From Actinomycetes bacterium (lineage in GTDB: Bacteria > Actinomycetota > Acidimicrobiia > Acidimicrobiales > Poriferisodalaceae), in NCBI GenBank assembly GCA_024228575.1, contig JAAETH010000050.1, positions 1 to 36,481 on the forward strand: DNA of 36,481 nt, written 5' to 3'. A program made the position numbers and the translations under genes. Below the pieces are notes generated by a model. That model had not been told where the DNA came from, did not search any database, and saw only the letters and a list, made by a program, of their open reading frames with translations. Below, one piece after another: positions 1 to 7,438 of this stretch (position 1 is its first letter; each line of letters opens with the position of its first letter).

Positions 1-1
1 C

Positions 2-862
2 TATCAGCTCGCAGCCGTACTGTCTGAGCGCGGGTTCAATGTGTCGGCTGAACTGGTGCGCCGCCTGTTGAAACAGTTGGGCTATTCGTTGCAGGCACCT
101 TCGAAACAGATCGAGGGGTCTCAACACCCCGATCGCAACGCCCAGTTCGAGTACCTCAACACCCGGATCGCCACCGCGCTCGCCAACAACGCTCCGGTGA
201 TCAGCGTGGACACGAAGAAGAAGGAACTGATCGGCAACTACGCCAACGGTGGCAGCGAGTATCAGCGTGTCGGCGAACCGGTCGAGGTGAACGATCACGA
301 CTTCCCCAACCGGGCGTTGGGCGAGTTCTTCAAGGCCATCCCGCACGGCGTCTACGACATCGCCAACAACCAGGGATGGGTCAACGTCGGTGATTCGGCT
401 GACACCGCGGAGTTCGCAGTCGAGTCGATCCGACGCTGGTGGAACACGCTCGGCAAAGCCCGATTTGGTGACGCAACGACGTTGACGATCACCGCTGACG
501 CTGGCGGCTCGAACGGGTATCGGCCCCGAGCGTGGAAGAAACACCTCGCCACCCTTGCTGGCGAAACCGGACTTGCGATCACCGTCTTGCACTATCCGCC
601 CGGCACGTCGAAGTGGAACACGATCGAGCATCGTTTGTTCTCGTTCATCTCCCAAAACTGGCGCGGCCGACCCCTCCTCGACATGGCCACCATCATCGAA
701 CTCATCGCCGCGACCACCACTACGACCGGGCTCACCGTCCAAGCCGTCTACGACAACAACTGGTACGAGAAAGGCATCAAGATCACCGACACCGAACTCG
801 CCGCCCTCAACATCGAACCCCACGACTGGCACGGCGAATGGAACTACACCATCACCAGCTAA
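2..862 (+). CDS. ISAzo13-family transposase, 3' part (5' end outside window)
   Basis: The reading frame is already open at the left edge and runs to TAA at 860-862. It encodes a DDE transposase of the ISAzo13 type (Rhodopirellula-transposase DDE domain). Visible landmarks are VISVDTKKKELIG (first Asp), ITADAGGSNGYR (second Asp) and PPGTSKWNTIEHR (Glu), plus the family C-terminal WNYTIT. By alignment to the complete copy at 904-2130 about 120 N-terminal residues, including the DNA-binding region, are missing because of the window edge. The two proteins are roughly two thirds identical by eye, so this is a different element and not a recent duplicate. The stop codon doubles as the target duplication of the element inserted directly behind it. 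No right terminal repeat of its own is recognisable after position 2147. Confidence 0.9.
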   Translation, partial: YQLAAVLSERGFNVSAELVRRLLKQLGYSLQAPSKQIEGSQHPDRNAQFEYLNTRIATALANNAPVISVDTKKKELIGNYANGGSEYQRVGEPVEVNDHDFPNRALGEFFKAIPHGVYDIANNQGWVNVGDSADTAEFAVESIRRWWNTLGKARFGDATTLTITADAGGSNGYRPRAWKKHLATLAGETGLAITVLHYPPGTSKWNTIEHRLFSFISQNWRGRPLLDMATIIELIAATTTTTGLTVQAVYDNNWYEKGIKITDTELAALNIEPHDWHGEWNYTITS

Positions 863-884
863 GGGTCCGCCAGATAATTAGGCG
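863..884 (+). repeat. Left terminal inverted repeat of the insertion sequence
   Basis: GGGTCCGCC at 863-871 and AATTAGG a few bases further inward match the complement of the right end at 2121-2144, with four to five mismatches in between. Confidence 0.7.
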
Positions 885-903
885 CGAGGGTTAGTGTGGG
901 TGG

Positions 904-2130
904 ATGGAGTTTACCGCTGAGGCGTTGAAGGATTTCTTCGACTGTGTGTTGCCGGGGTTGGGTGAGCGTGATCGTCGGCTGGTGATGGGTGCGACGGCTG
1001 TGTTGTTGGGGTGGGGCGGTCAAGCGAGGGTGGTGGAGGCAACGGGGATGAGTTCGTCGACGGTTCTACGCGGCGCGAAGGAGGCTCGTGGTGACATCGA
1101 GGTGGCTGAACCTGGCCGTCAGCGACATGTTGGCGCGGGTCGCAAGTCGGTGATCGACTGTCAGCCTGGTCTGCTCAACGCGCTTGATGATCTGGTGTGG
1201 CCCCAAGCACGCGGCCATCCAGAGACACCGTTGCGCTACACGTGCAAGTCGACGTACAACCTTGCTGACGCGTTGAGGGCCAAGGACTGGGAGATCTCCG
1301 CTGAGACCGTCCGGGTGCTGCTGCCGGCGATGGGCTACTCGCTGCAGGCACCGGTGAAAACCAAGGAAGGTAACCAGCACGCGGATCGTGACGGCCAGTT
1401 CGGTTACATCAACGACATGGCCGATGACTTCATCGCTGACGGTCAGCCTGTCATCAGTGTGGACACCAAGAAGAAGGAACTGATCGGGAACTACTACAAC
1501 AAAGGCCGCGAATGGCAAGAGAAGGGCCAGCCTGTTGAGGTTGCAGGCCACGACTTTCCCGATCGTGAGTTGGGCGAACACACGAAGGCGATCCCTTATG
1601 GGGTGTATGACGTGTTGAACAACGAAGGCTGGGTCAACGTTGGTGACACCGCTGACACCGCAGAGTTCGCTGTCGAGTCGATCCGTCGCTGGTGGAACAC
1701 CATGGGCTCAGAACGGTTCGGTGACGCGACACGTCTCATGATCACCGCTGACTGTGGAGGATCCAACGGCTACCGGGTTCGAGCATGGAAGAAGAACCTC
1801 GCGAACCTAGCCACCGAGACCGGACTGGCCATCACGGTGTGTCACTACCCGCCAGGCACATCGAAGTGGAACAAGATCGAACATCGCATGTTCAGCTTCA
1901 TCTCCATGAACTGGCGCGGTGAACCCCTCACCGACCTGCGCACCATCGTCGAACTCATCGCTGGCACCACCACCAAAGCCGGGCTCAGCATCCGAGCCGA
2001 ACAAGACCTCGACTTCTACCCGACCGGCGTCAAGATCTCCGACGCCGACCTCAAAGCCCTACCCATCAACGCCCACCACGACTGGCACCCCGAATGGAAC
2101 TACACCATCACCCCCACCATCGCGACCTAA
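904..2130 (+). CDS. ISAzo13-family transposase, full length (408 aa)
   Basis: This DDE transposase mobilises the surrounding element. The N-terminus (about residues 1-130) contains a helix-turn-helix-like stretch (VVEATGMSSSTVLRGAKEA) and the R/K-rich AGRKS segment. The catalytic part follows: VISVDTKKKELIG (first Asp), ITADCGGSNGYR (second Asp) and PPGTSKWNKIEHR (Glu), ending in WNYTITP. The length of 408 aa fits the family, and there is no frameshift or internal stop, so the protein may be active. The ATG lies 41 nt inside the left repeat. The stop lies in the right repeat. Codon use is close to the rest of the window. Confidence 0.93.
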   Translation: MEFTAEALKDFFDCVLPGLGERDRRLVMGATAVLLGWGGQARVVEATGMSSSTVLRGAKEARGDIEVAEPGRQRHVGAGRKSVIDCQPGLLNALDDLVWPQARGHPETPLRYTCKSTYNLADALRAKDWEISAETVRVLLPAMGYSLQAPVKTKEGNQHADRDGQFGYINDMADDFIADGQPVISVDTKKKELIGNYYNKGREWQEKGQPVEVAGHDFPDRELGEHTKAIPYGVYDVLNNEGWVNVGDTADTAEFAVESIRRWWNTMGSERFGDATRLMITADCGGSNGYRVRAWKKNLANLATETGLAITVCHYPPGTSKWNKIEHRMFSFISMNWRGEPLTDLRTIVELIAGTTTKAGLSIRAEQDLDFYPTGVKISDADLKALPINAHHDWHPEWNYTITPTIAT

Positions 2131-2144
2131 TTCGCGGCGGGCCC
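2121..2144 (-). repeat. Right terminal inverted repeat of the insertion sequence
   Basis: Read on the minus strand from 2144 this is GGGCCCGCC, then GCG, then AATTAGG. It overlaps the transposase C-terminus: the stop codon TAA (2128-2130) lies inside the conserved CCTAATT of the repeat. Confidence 0.7.
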
Positions 2145-2156
2145 TAACCGCGCGAT

Positions 2157-3002
2157 CTATCCCGCGGCAAGCCCTGAGCCCAGTAGCTCTGTTGTGTGCT
2201 CGACAAGTTTCCGTTGGAATAGGTCGCGGGTCGCAGACTCGACCCATGGCTTATGCCCGGCACCTTGAATCTCGTGGTATTCGATGTCTTCTATGAACTG
2301 GCGCAGCGTTTCGTAGGTTGGACGACCTGGATGAGGGTCCTCGCTCCCATGGATCATTCTCACCGGGCAAACTATCTGCGAAAACCGCTGGGGCTCTATG
2401 TCGTCCTCCTGCAGACGAAGTACGTCAGCCCACGTTTCATCGAATCCGTCTTTATCCGCTACTTCGATTGGCATGTAGTACTTGGCAGAAACTTTGGATT
2501 GGCACTCCTCAATAATCTGAGCACACTTTGCAAAAGCGCGGTTTCTTGCGTCGCGTCCACGCGAGGCGTTTTCCGCAATACGAGTTAGCCGAGCAAGCTG
2601 ATCAGTGTGACTGGGCGAGAGGCGACCTGCTAAAGCTCGGTTGTAGATTGATCTGCTGTTGTTGTCGTATGTTCCGCAACCGATGACAACTACGCCACTG
2701 ATTAGTTCGGGCCTTGATGCAGCAGCAGATAGAGCCAACATTGCGCCCCATGACCAGCCAACTAGTGTCGCAGGGGATTCTAATACATCAGCCAGATCGC
2801 GTACGTGTTGGTCTACGGTCAATCGCACGGAGCCTGAGGCGCGCTGGATTGGCTCAACGACACGGAAGTTGTTAGAGAGCAACTCGGCAAGACCGTGCGC
2901 AGAACCCTGGCCACCAGGGCCGCCGTGTAGAACATAGACTGGGTTGGTTTGAATAGTGTCGAATTTTCGCACCTCAATGGGTTCGAGAGCTGATGCAGTC
3001 AT
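2157..3002 (-). CDS. Alpha/beta hydrolase (prolyl-aminopeptidase/S33-like)
   Basis: This is a soluble alpha/beta-hydrolase of 281 aa with all landmarks. The oxyanion-hole motif HGGPGG is at residues 26-31, the nucleophile elbow GWSWG puts Ser at about 84, the acid is Asp in HGSEDPHP (about 222), and the catalytic His is in GAGHKPW (about 250). HGGPG followed by GWSWG is typical of the S33 peptidase branch, but the substrate cannot be told. The gene sits between the insertion sequence and tRNA-Val. Its base composition is visibly lower in GC and its codons more mixed than in the flanking genes, which suggests horizontal transfer. The ATG at 3002 has no strong SD sequence; AGGAAG lies about 20 nt upstream. 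The protein is intact. Confidence 0.85.
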   Translation of the reverse strand: MTASALEPIEVRKFDTIQTNPVYVLHGGPGGQGSAHGLAELLSNNFRVVEPIQRASGSVRLTVDQHVRDLADVLESPATLVGWSWGAMLALSAAASRPELISGVVVIGCGTYDNNSRSIYNRALAGRLSPSHTDQLARLTRIAENASRGRDARNRAFAKCAQIIEECQSKVSAKYYMPIEVADKDGFDETWADVLRLQEDDIEPQRFSQIVCPVRMIHGSEDPHPGRPTYETLRQFIEDIEYHEIQGAGHKPWVESATRDLFQRKLVEHTTELLGSGLAAG

Positions 3003-3226
3003 AATGGTATATTAGCACTTCCTGGATTACACCACGAATGGATCAGCAAGGGCAAACTTAGACAAGCAAAGTGTGCCCCATATGATGTACAGACCACAAC
3101 AAAGTCGAATCATTCGAATTGTCACCCCTGTTATAGGGTTGTAGACAGGACAACACATGGGGCACCGGTGCTGGAACCCTCTTGACAGGGGTCGCATGAA
3201 ACACCAGAGATTCTTTGTCAAACGCA

Positions 3227-3250
3227 AAATCGCGCCTGAAAGCGCGATTT
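3227..3250 (-). terminator. Hairpin, likely terminator of tRNA-Val
   Basis: A perfect 9-bp stem AAATCGCGC/GCGCGATTT with a 6-nt loop lies about 35 nt beyond the 3' end of the tRNA on its own strand. It is followed by a short T run (TTTT). The position and a nearby smaller stem (GTTCC/GGAAC) fit a transcription terminator. The T tract is short, so efficiency is uncertain. The stretch between the hydrolase start (3002) and this hairpin is low-GC, with no gene recognised. Confidence 0.5.
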
Positions 3251-3283
3251 CACTACTGTTCCAAGGGAACATATGTTCGATTA

Positions 3284-3360
3284 TGGTGGGCGCAGAGGGA
3301 CTCGAACCCCCGACATCTGCCTTGTAAGGGCAGCGCTCTAGCCAACTGAGCTATGCGCCC
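3284..3360 (-). tRNA. tRNA-Val (anticodon UAC)
   Basis: The minus strand folds as a full cloverleaf. The acceptor stem is GGGCGCA paired with TGCGCCC, and the D arm is AGCTCAGTTGGCTAGAGC. The anticodon stem CTGCC/GGCAG encloses the loop CTTACAA, giving anticodon UAC, which reads GUA valine codons. The T arm is GGGGGTTCGAGTCCC. The discriminator A is followed by an encoded CCA (3284-3286). The 3' end points toward the low-GC, insertion-sequence-bearing DNA on the left. Confidence 0.96.
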
Positions 3361-3422
3361 GTGCGGCTGCATACGGTAGCGGCTCGGCCGCCCAACCGTT
3401 GCACGGGATTTGCGCGGCGCAG

Positions 3423-4739
3423 TCAACCGGCGACTGTGGGCCTCTCCCAACCGGACCTGGCATCTTCGGTCGAACCCGCCATCATCAGCAGAACGAACCC
3501 GACGACGTTCGCGGCTGCCGCAATGAGGAAGGCGGCGCGGTAGTCGATGAGATCTTTGAAGGCGCCGAGCGCGAACGGTCCACCAGCCACGCCGATGGTG
3601 CCGAAGAGCTGGTTGAACGAATAGATGCGGCTGTACTCGCGGACACCGAAGGTCTCGGCGAGCAGGAGTGGCTGGAGCATGAGCAGGTTGCCGACGCTCA
3701 GCCCGAAGATCGCTGCGCCGAGCAGGATGCCCATGCGCGTATCCACAAACCCGATGATTGCCAGCGCCGCCGACTGAACAACGATGAGCACCCCGGTCAT
3801 GATCCGACTCGATACCCGGGTTACGAGCACTCCCCCGGCGAGGCGACCCATCACACTCGACGCTGCCATGGTCGACAGTGCCGCACCTGCTGTCGCGGTC
3901 GACACCCGGCTGCTGGTCAGGTTGTAGAGGTGGGCGATGCCGCCGACCTGGGCGAGGAATACCAGCGCGTACACGGCGCACAACAAGCGATAGAAACGAC
4001 TGGCCTTGGCCTGGGCGAAGGTCGCGCCCGGAACCGACGAAACGTCGGCCACTTCACCCGGCCGCATCGCGACACCGTCAGGCCCCATGTTCAAGTCGGT
4101 CGGCCACGACCGCAGCACCAGCCAGGTGATAGGCACCACACCAACAACCCACGCCAGCCCCAACCAGGGCCCGACCTCGGCAAGTGTGTGGTCCTCGAGC
4201 GCCCGCCCGATGAAGGGTGTGATGGTGATCCCGCCCACACTGAGGCCGGTCGACGCGACCGAGAGCGCAACCGCTCGCCGTCGATCGAACCAGCGAGCCA
4301 CCAACGTCGTCGAGGGAACGAGGCCTGCAACGGCGAACGAGACGCCGAACAGTGTGAAGAACACGAACAGGCCGAAGCCCGAATCGACCCAGCGCAAGCC
4401 GTAGAGCGTCAGCGCTCCCAGGACTCCGCCGACCAGATAGAACCGCCGGATGTCGACCGTGTCCATGAGTTTTGCGAGCGCAAATCCGGTGATTCCGCCC
4501 ACACCGAAGAACATCGCCGTAGCAGCCGAGACAACAGTCGTCGACAGGCCGAGTTCCTTCTCGGCTGCGGTGAGGATGACCGAGGCGTTGTAGAAACCGA
4601 GGCCGGCCGTCGTCGCCAGGACGATGAAGAGCGCTCCGACGATCCGCCAGCCGTAGAAGAGACCCCGACTTTGGGCCGACTGGTGCGCTTCGGTCGTCAC
4701 CGGGCGAACGATACGCCTTCGCTCCCCCGCCAACAGCAT
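3423..4739 (-). CDS. MFS transporter (OFA / monocarboxylate-like)
   Basis: This is a polytopic inner-membrane protein of up to 438 aa with about 12 hydrophobic segments in two sets of six, split by a hydrophilic loop near residues 215-250. YGWRIVGALF at the first helix and the GLSVGG.. and GRLAGG.. segments are typical of OFA/MCT-like MFS permeases that move small organic acids. The substrate is not predictable. The gene is divergent from the ArsR-type repressor at 4802. Its proposed ATG is 38 bp from the repressor operator, so shared control is possible. No SD is visible before ATG 4739; GTG at 4700 is an alternative start, just before the first helix. Confidence 0.85.
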   Translation of the reverse strand: MLLAGERRRIVRPVTTEAHQSAQSRGLFYGWRIVGALFIVLATTAGLGFYNASVILTAAEKELGLSTTVVSAATAMFFGVGGITGFALAKLMDTVDIRRFYLVGGVLGALTLYGLRWVDSGFGLFVFFTLFGVSFAVAGLVPSTTLVARWFDRRRAVALSVASTGLSVGGITITPFIGRALEDHTLAEVGPWLGLAWVVGVVPITWLVLRSWPTDLNMGPDGVAMRPGEVADVSSVPGATFAQAKASRFYRLLCAVYALVFLAQVGGIAHLYNLTSSRVSTATAGAALSTMAASSVMGRLAGGVLVTRVSSRIMTGVLIVVQSAALAIIGFVDTRMGILLGAAIFGLSVGNLLMLQPLLLAETFGVREYSRIYSFNQLFGTIGVAGGPFALGAFKDLIDYRAAFLIAAAANVVGFVLLMMAGSTEDARSGWERPTVAG

Positions 4740-4776
4740 CTAGGCCCAGTTCCAAGTATCACCTTGCAATCCTTCG

Positions 4777-4807
4777 ATTCATCGTTTATCGTCGATGAAC
4801 GATGAAT
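4777..4807. promoter_or_regulatory. Operator-like inverted repeat for the ArsR-type repressor
   Basis: Perfect 10-bp arms ATTCATCGTT and AACGATGAAT are separated by 11 bp. The right arm contains the repressor's own ATG (4802-4804). This placement is what autoregulation by an ArsR/SmtB dimer would need. The divergent MFS gene could be covered by the same site. Confidence 0.65.
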
Positions 4808-5125
4808 ACTCCCAATCCCCACCTCGGACTCGACTCGGACACCGCGGACGAATACGCAAGCTGGTTCGCCTGCCTCGCCGACGGAACGCGGGTCAAGATC
4901 CTCAGCATCATCGCCTCTGCCGGGCGGCCGATGACCGTGGGAGAGATCGTCGAGGTGACGGGCCGAAGCCAGTCGACCGTGTCGAACCACATCAAGCGCC
5001 TCGCCGACGAACGCTTCGTCATCACCGAAACACATGGTGTGCGCACGCTGGTCAGCCCAAACCCGCTCTGTATGACCGACCTGCCCAGAGCTGCCGCCGC
5101 GATCATGAACAGCTCCGGCCAATGA
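4802..5125 (+). CDS. ArsR/SmtB-family transcriptional repressor
   Basis: This 107-aa protein is a winged helix-turn-helix regulator. Helix 1 carries FACLADGTRVKILSII, the typical ArsR opening. The recognition helix is in VTGRSQSTVSNHIKRLADE, and the wing follows (FVITETHGVRTLVSPNP). It lacks the ELCVCDL metal site of classical ArsR. The only cysteines are near residue 24 and near residue 88, so ligand and mode of sensing are open. Its ATG lies in the operator, with no room for an SD if transcription starts in the repeat, so leaderless translation is likely. The stop overlaps the permease start (ATGA), which implies coupled expression. Confidence 0.88.
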   Translation: MNTPNPHLGLDSDTADEYASWFACLADGTRVKILSIIASAGRPMTVGEIVEVTGRSQSTVSNHIKRLADERFVITETHGVRTLVSPNPLCMTDLPRAAAAIMNSSGQ

Positions 5126-6048
5126 TCATCGGGGCCGCCTTCCTGCTGATCGAACTCGCAGTCCTGTTCATGGCCGTCGCGTTCGGCATCCACCTTGTTC
5201 AGCGACGCCTCGGCCCAGACCGGGTCCGGGCCTGGATGGGAGGACGCCCCCCGATCGCGGCACTCAAGGGCATCGCAATCGGGTTCATAACCCCGTTCTG
5301 CACGTTCTCGGCCATCCCCTTGTTGGTCGGCCTTCGCAAGGCGGGTGTGCCCGCAGCCGGCTACACGGCGTTCATCGTTGCCGCCCCCGTCTTGGACCCG
5401 GTCCTGTTCGGGGCGCTGGCCATCATCGTGGGACTGAACATCGCTCTCACCTACGCGGCAATCGCATTCACCGCCGCGTTTGCGCTCGCCATGTTCGCCG
5501 AAGCCATCGACCTCGATCGCCACCTGAAACCGATCCCGGCTGCGCTCGTATCGTCACCCGCCGGCAGCGGGTGCAGTACCGAACCCGCCGGATGTTCGAC
5601 GGGGGAAACCGAAGAGGTCATGCCTTGGCGCGGACTGCGCAAGGAGAGCGAAGACGCCTGGGCCGCAGCGATCGGCCTGGTCCGCAGCTTCGGGCCGATG
5701 CTCCTGGCCGGTGTGACCATCGGGCTGCTGATCGAGGCGTTCGTCTCGGCCGACACCGCTGCTCGGATCGCCGGCGAGAACAGCCCGACCGCCATCCCCA
5801 TCGCAGCCGCGCTCGGCGTTCCCCTGTACTTCAACACCGAACTGTTCGTACCCATCGCCGACTCGTTGCGCACGGCCGGCGTCGGAGTCGGCGCAATCGT
5901 GGCCCTCACCGTCGCCGGAGCGGGCGCCAACGTGCCGGAATTCCTGGTGTTGACCAAGCTGGTGCGACCCAAAGCAATCGCCGTATTCGCGGGCTACATA
6001 TTCGCGGTGGCCATGACCGGTGGCTTCATCGCCGCATCGCTCGCCTGA
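5122..6048 (+). CDS. ArsP/DUF318-family permease
   Basis: This 308-aa inner-membrane permease has about eight hydrophobic segments. It contains the family signature TPFCTFSAIPLLVG..AGVPAAG (residues 57-80), with the Cys60 position known from ArsP-type efflux of trivalent organoarsenicals, and the second half-signature AGAGANVPEFLVL. A hydrophilic central loop carries Cys151 and Cys158 in GCST..GCST, which may bind metal or metalloid. Family members serve organoarsenical efflux or have unknown roles. Coupling to an ArsR-type repressor through an ATGA overlap supports an inducible exporter. An in-frame extension to 4795 exists but merely re-reads the repressor gene in another frame, so ATG 5122 is chosen. 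Confidence 0.85.
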   Translation: MIIGAAFLLIELAVLFMAVAFGIHLVQRRLGPDRVRAWMGGRPPIAALKGIAIGFITPFCTFSAIPLLVGLRKAGVPAAGYTAFIVAAPVLDPVLFGALAIIVGLNIALTYAAIAFTAAFALAMFAEAIDLDRHLKPIPAALVSSPAGSGCSTEPAGCSTGETEEVMPWRGLRKESEDAWAAAIGLVRSFGPMLLAGVTIGLLIEAFVSADTAARIAGENSPTAIPIAAALGVPLYFNTELFVPIADSLRTAGVGVGAIVALTVAGAGANVPEFLVLTKLVRPKAIAVFAGYIFAVAMTGGFIAASLA

Positions 6049-6055
6049 CGCACAC

Positions 6056-7288
6056 CTAGGTCCAGTGATCGAGCGAGACGGCACCGTGTCGGCGCCTGAC
6101 CCACACAGCGCTGACGAAGGTGACACAAACCAGCACCCAAGCGACCGCCGACAGCTGCCACAACACTCGCGAAACGTTGTCGCCCGCATCGGTCGACAAC
6201 ACCAGCAGAAGTCCGCCGTACGACAGACGCCCGGCCAACGAATCGAGACTGAGGAACGTCGCTCGGTGGTGTTGTTCGACGACAGGCGCCACCACGGCAC
6301 TGATGAGAACCGGCGCCGCGGCACCTTGAGCCGACCGGATCGCAACGAGGGCCAGAACGAGCAGGTGAGTCGACGCAGCCATGGTCGTGACGATCAGGGC
6401 CGACAGCGCGCCCAACGCCACCAGGGCGAAGCGGACGCCCAGGGTCCGGCCCAGGGCAGCACTCGAGCGAGCGGCGGCGGCCCCGAAGACGGCGGTGACG
6501 GCGACGATGAGGCCCGACACCAGTGGAGCCGCGCCAAGCTCGTCAGGCGAACGGCCGAGCGACTCGGTTATCCACGGCTGCAGCAGCGTGAATGCAACGT
6601 GTTCCTGGACGACCAGGGCAATGCCATAGCCGAAGATCCAGGCGGTCGGAAGGTGCCCCAGGTACCGAAGACATACACCCACCTGACGACCGATTCCCTC
6701 GACGCGGCCGCGCCGTGGCGGCTCAGTGAAACCACCGGTCACAACAAGCTGCCCAACAGCCAGCACCGCTGACACCACGAAGGCCCAGCGAACATCGGCG
6801 AGGCCGAGCACGCCGCCGACCAGCGCCCCCGCCGCACCGGCGAGAAGACCCATGGACACGACCGAAGCCTGCCGATCGGCATACTCTCGGGCCCGCCCCA
6901 GTGCTTCGAGTGTGTCGTAGTGGAACGTGACGTCCGTGCCTGAAAGACATGCGTAACCGGCTGCCAGAAGCGCCTGCCCCACAACGATCACAGCGAACCG
7001 GTCGTCGCCAAGGGCGAAACACGTGAACGCTCCTGCCCAGGCCAGCGCAGCGAGACGCAACGTCGGCACCCGACCGACCCGGTCGCTCATCCATCCGCTG
7101 GGAACCTCGAACAGGACAACGAACAGGTAGTAGATGCCGGCCAGCTGCACGGCACCGTCGAGATCGAAACGCGAACGACTGAACAGAACGAACACAGCGA
7201 TCCACGGGTTGGTTCTGACCAACAACTCGTGCCACCGAATCAATCGAAGGTTGCGTTCGAGATGCAACCCAAGATCGGTGCCATCCAT
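6056..7288 (-). CDS. MFS transporter
   Basis: This is an integral membrane protein of 410 aa with about 12 hydrophobic helices. After a short cytoplasmic N-terminus (WHELLVRTNPWIAVFVLF) it shows the MFS loop motif SGWMSDRVGRVPTLR between helices 2 and 3 (D-R-x-G-R). This identifies the superfamily but not the substrate; drug or solute export is the usual guess. ATG 7288 is chosen because the 24 residues before it, from an upstream ATG at 7360, are Arg-rich and do not resemble a transporter N-terminus. The gene is convergent with the ArsP permease, ending only 7 bp from it. Confidence 0.82.
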   Translation of the reverse strand: MDGTDLGLHLERNLRLIRWHELLVRTNPWIAVFVLFSRSRFDLDGAVQLAGIYYLFVVLFEVPSGWMSDRVGRVPTLRLAALAWAGAFTCFALGDDRFAVIVVGQALLAAGYACLSGTDVTFHYDTLEALGRAREYADRQASVVSMGLLAGAAGALVGGVLGLADVRWAFVVSAVLAVGQLVVTGGFTEPPRRGRVEGIGRQVGVCLRYLGHLPTAWIFGYGIALVVQEHVAFTLLQPWITESLGRSPDELGAAPLVSGLIVAVTAVFGAAAARSSAALGRTLGVRFALVALGALSALIVTTMAASTHLLVLALVAIRSAQGAAAPVLISAVVAPVVEQHHRATFLSLDSLAGRLSYGGLLLVLSTDAGDNVSRVLWQLSAVAWVLVCVTFVSAVWVRRRHGAVSLDHWT

Positions 7289-7438
7289 CGGGCGAACGCT
7301 ACAACGTCTCGCCAGGCCAGCGGCTCGGAGCACACAACATCGAACAGTCCACTCCCTCACCGGTGCACAAAGAGGTGTGGTGGGCTAGCGTCGGCCCTTG
7401 GGTCTGTCACCGACAGACAAACCAAAAGGGGGGCGGGG

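Larger units (their letters stand above)
863..2144 (+). mobile_element. Complete ISAzo13-type insertion sequence (1282 bp)
   Basis: The element is bounded by imperfect inverted repeats. The left end reads GGGTCCGCC followed by AATTAGG; the right end, read inward on the minus strand, is GGGCCCGCC followed by AATTAGG with a one-base offset. The trinucleotide TAA flanks both sides (860-862 and 2145-2147) and is best read as a 3-bp target duplication. It holds a single full-length transposase gene. It is inserted exactly behind the last sense codon of another, diverged ISAzo13-type transposase gene. The ends were found by eye; the 3-bp duplication could be chance. Confidence 0.75.

Noticed and set aside
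3399-4805. 468-codon open frame on the plus strand opposite the MFS gene
   Set aside because: The translation is low-complexity Arg/Glu/Gln-rich without motifs; the minus strand encodes a clear 12-helix transporter.
4795-5121. N-terminal extension of the ArsP permease back to 4795
   Set aside because: It is an out-of-frame reading of the repressor gene; the permease starts at ATG 5122 with an ATGA overlap.
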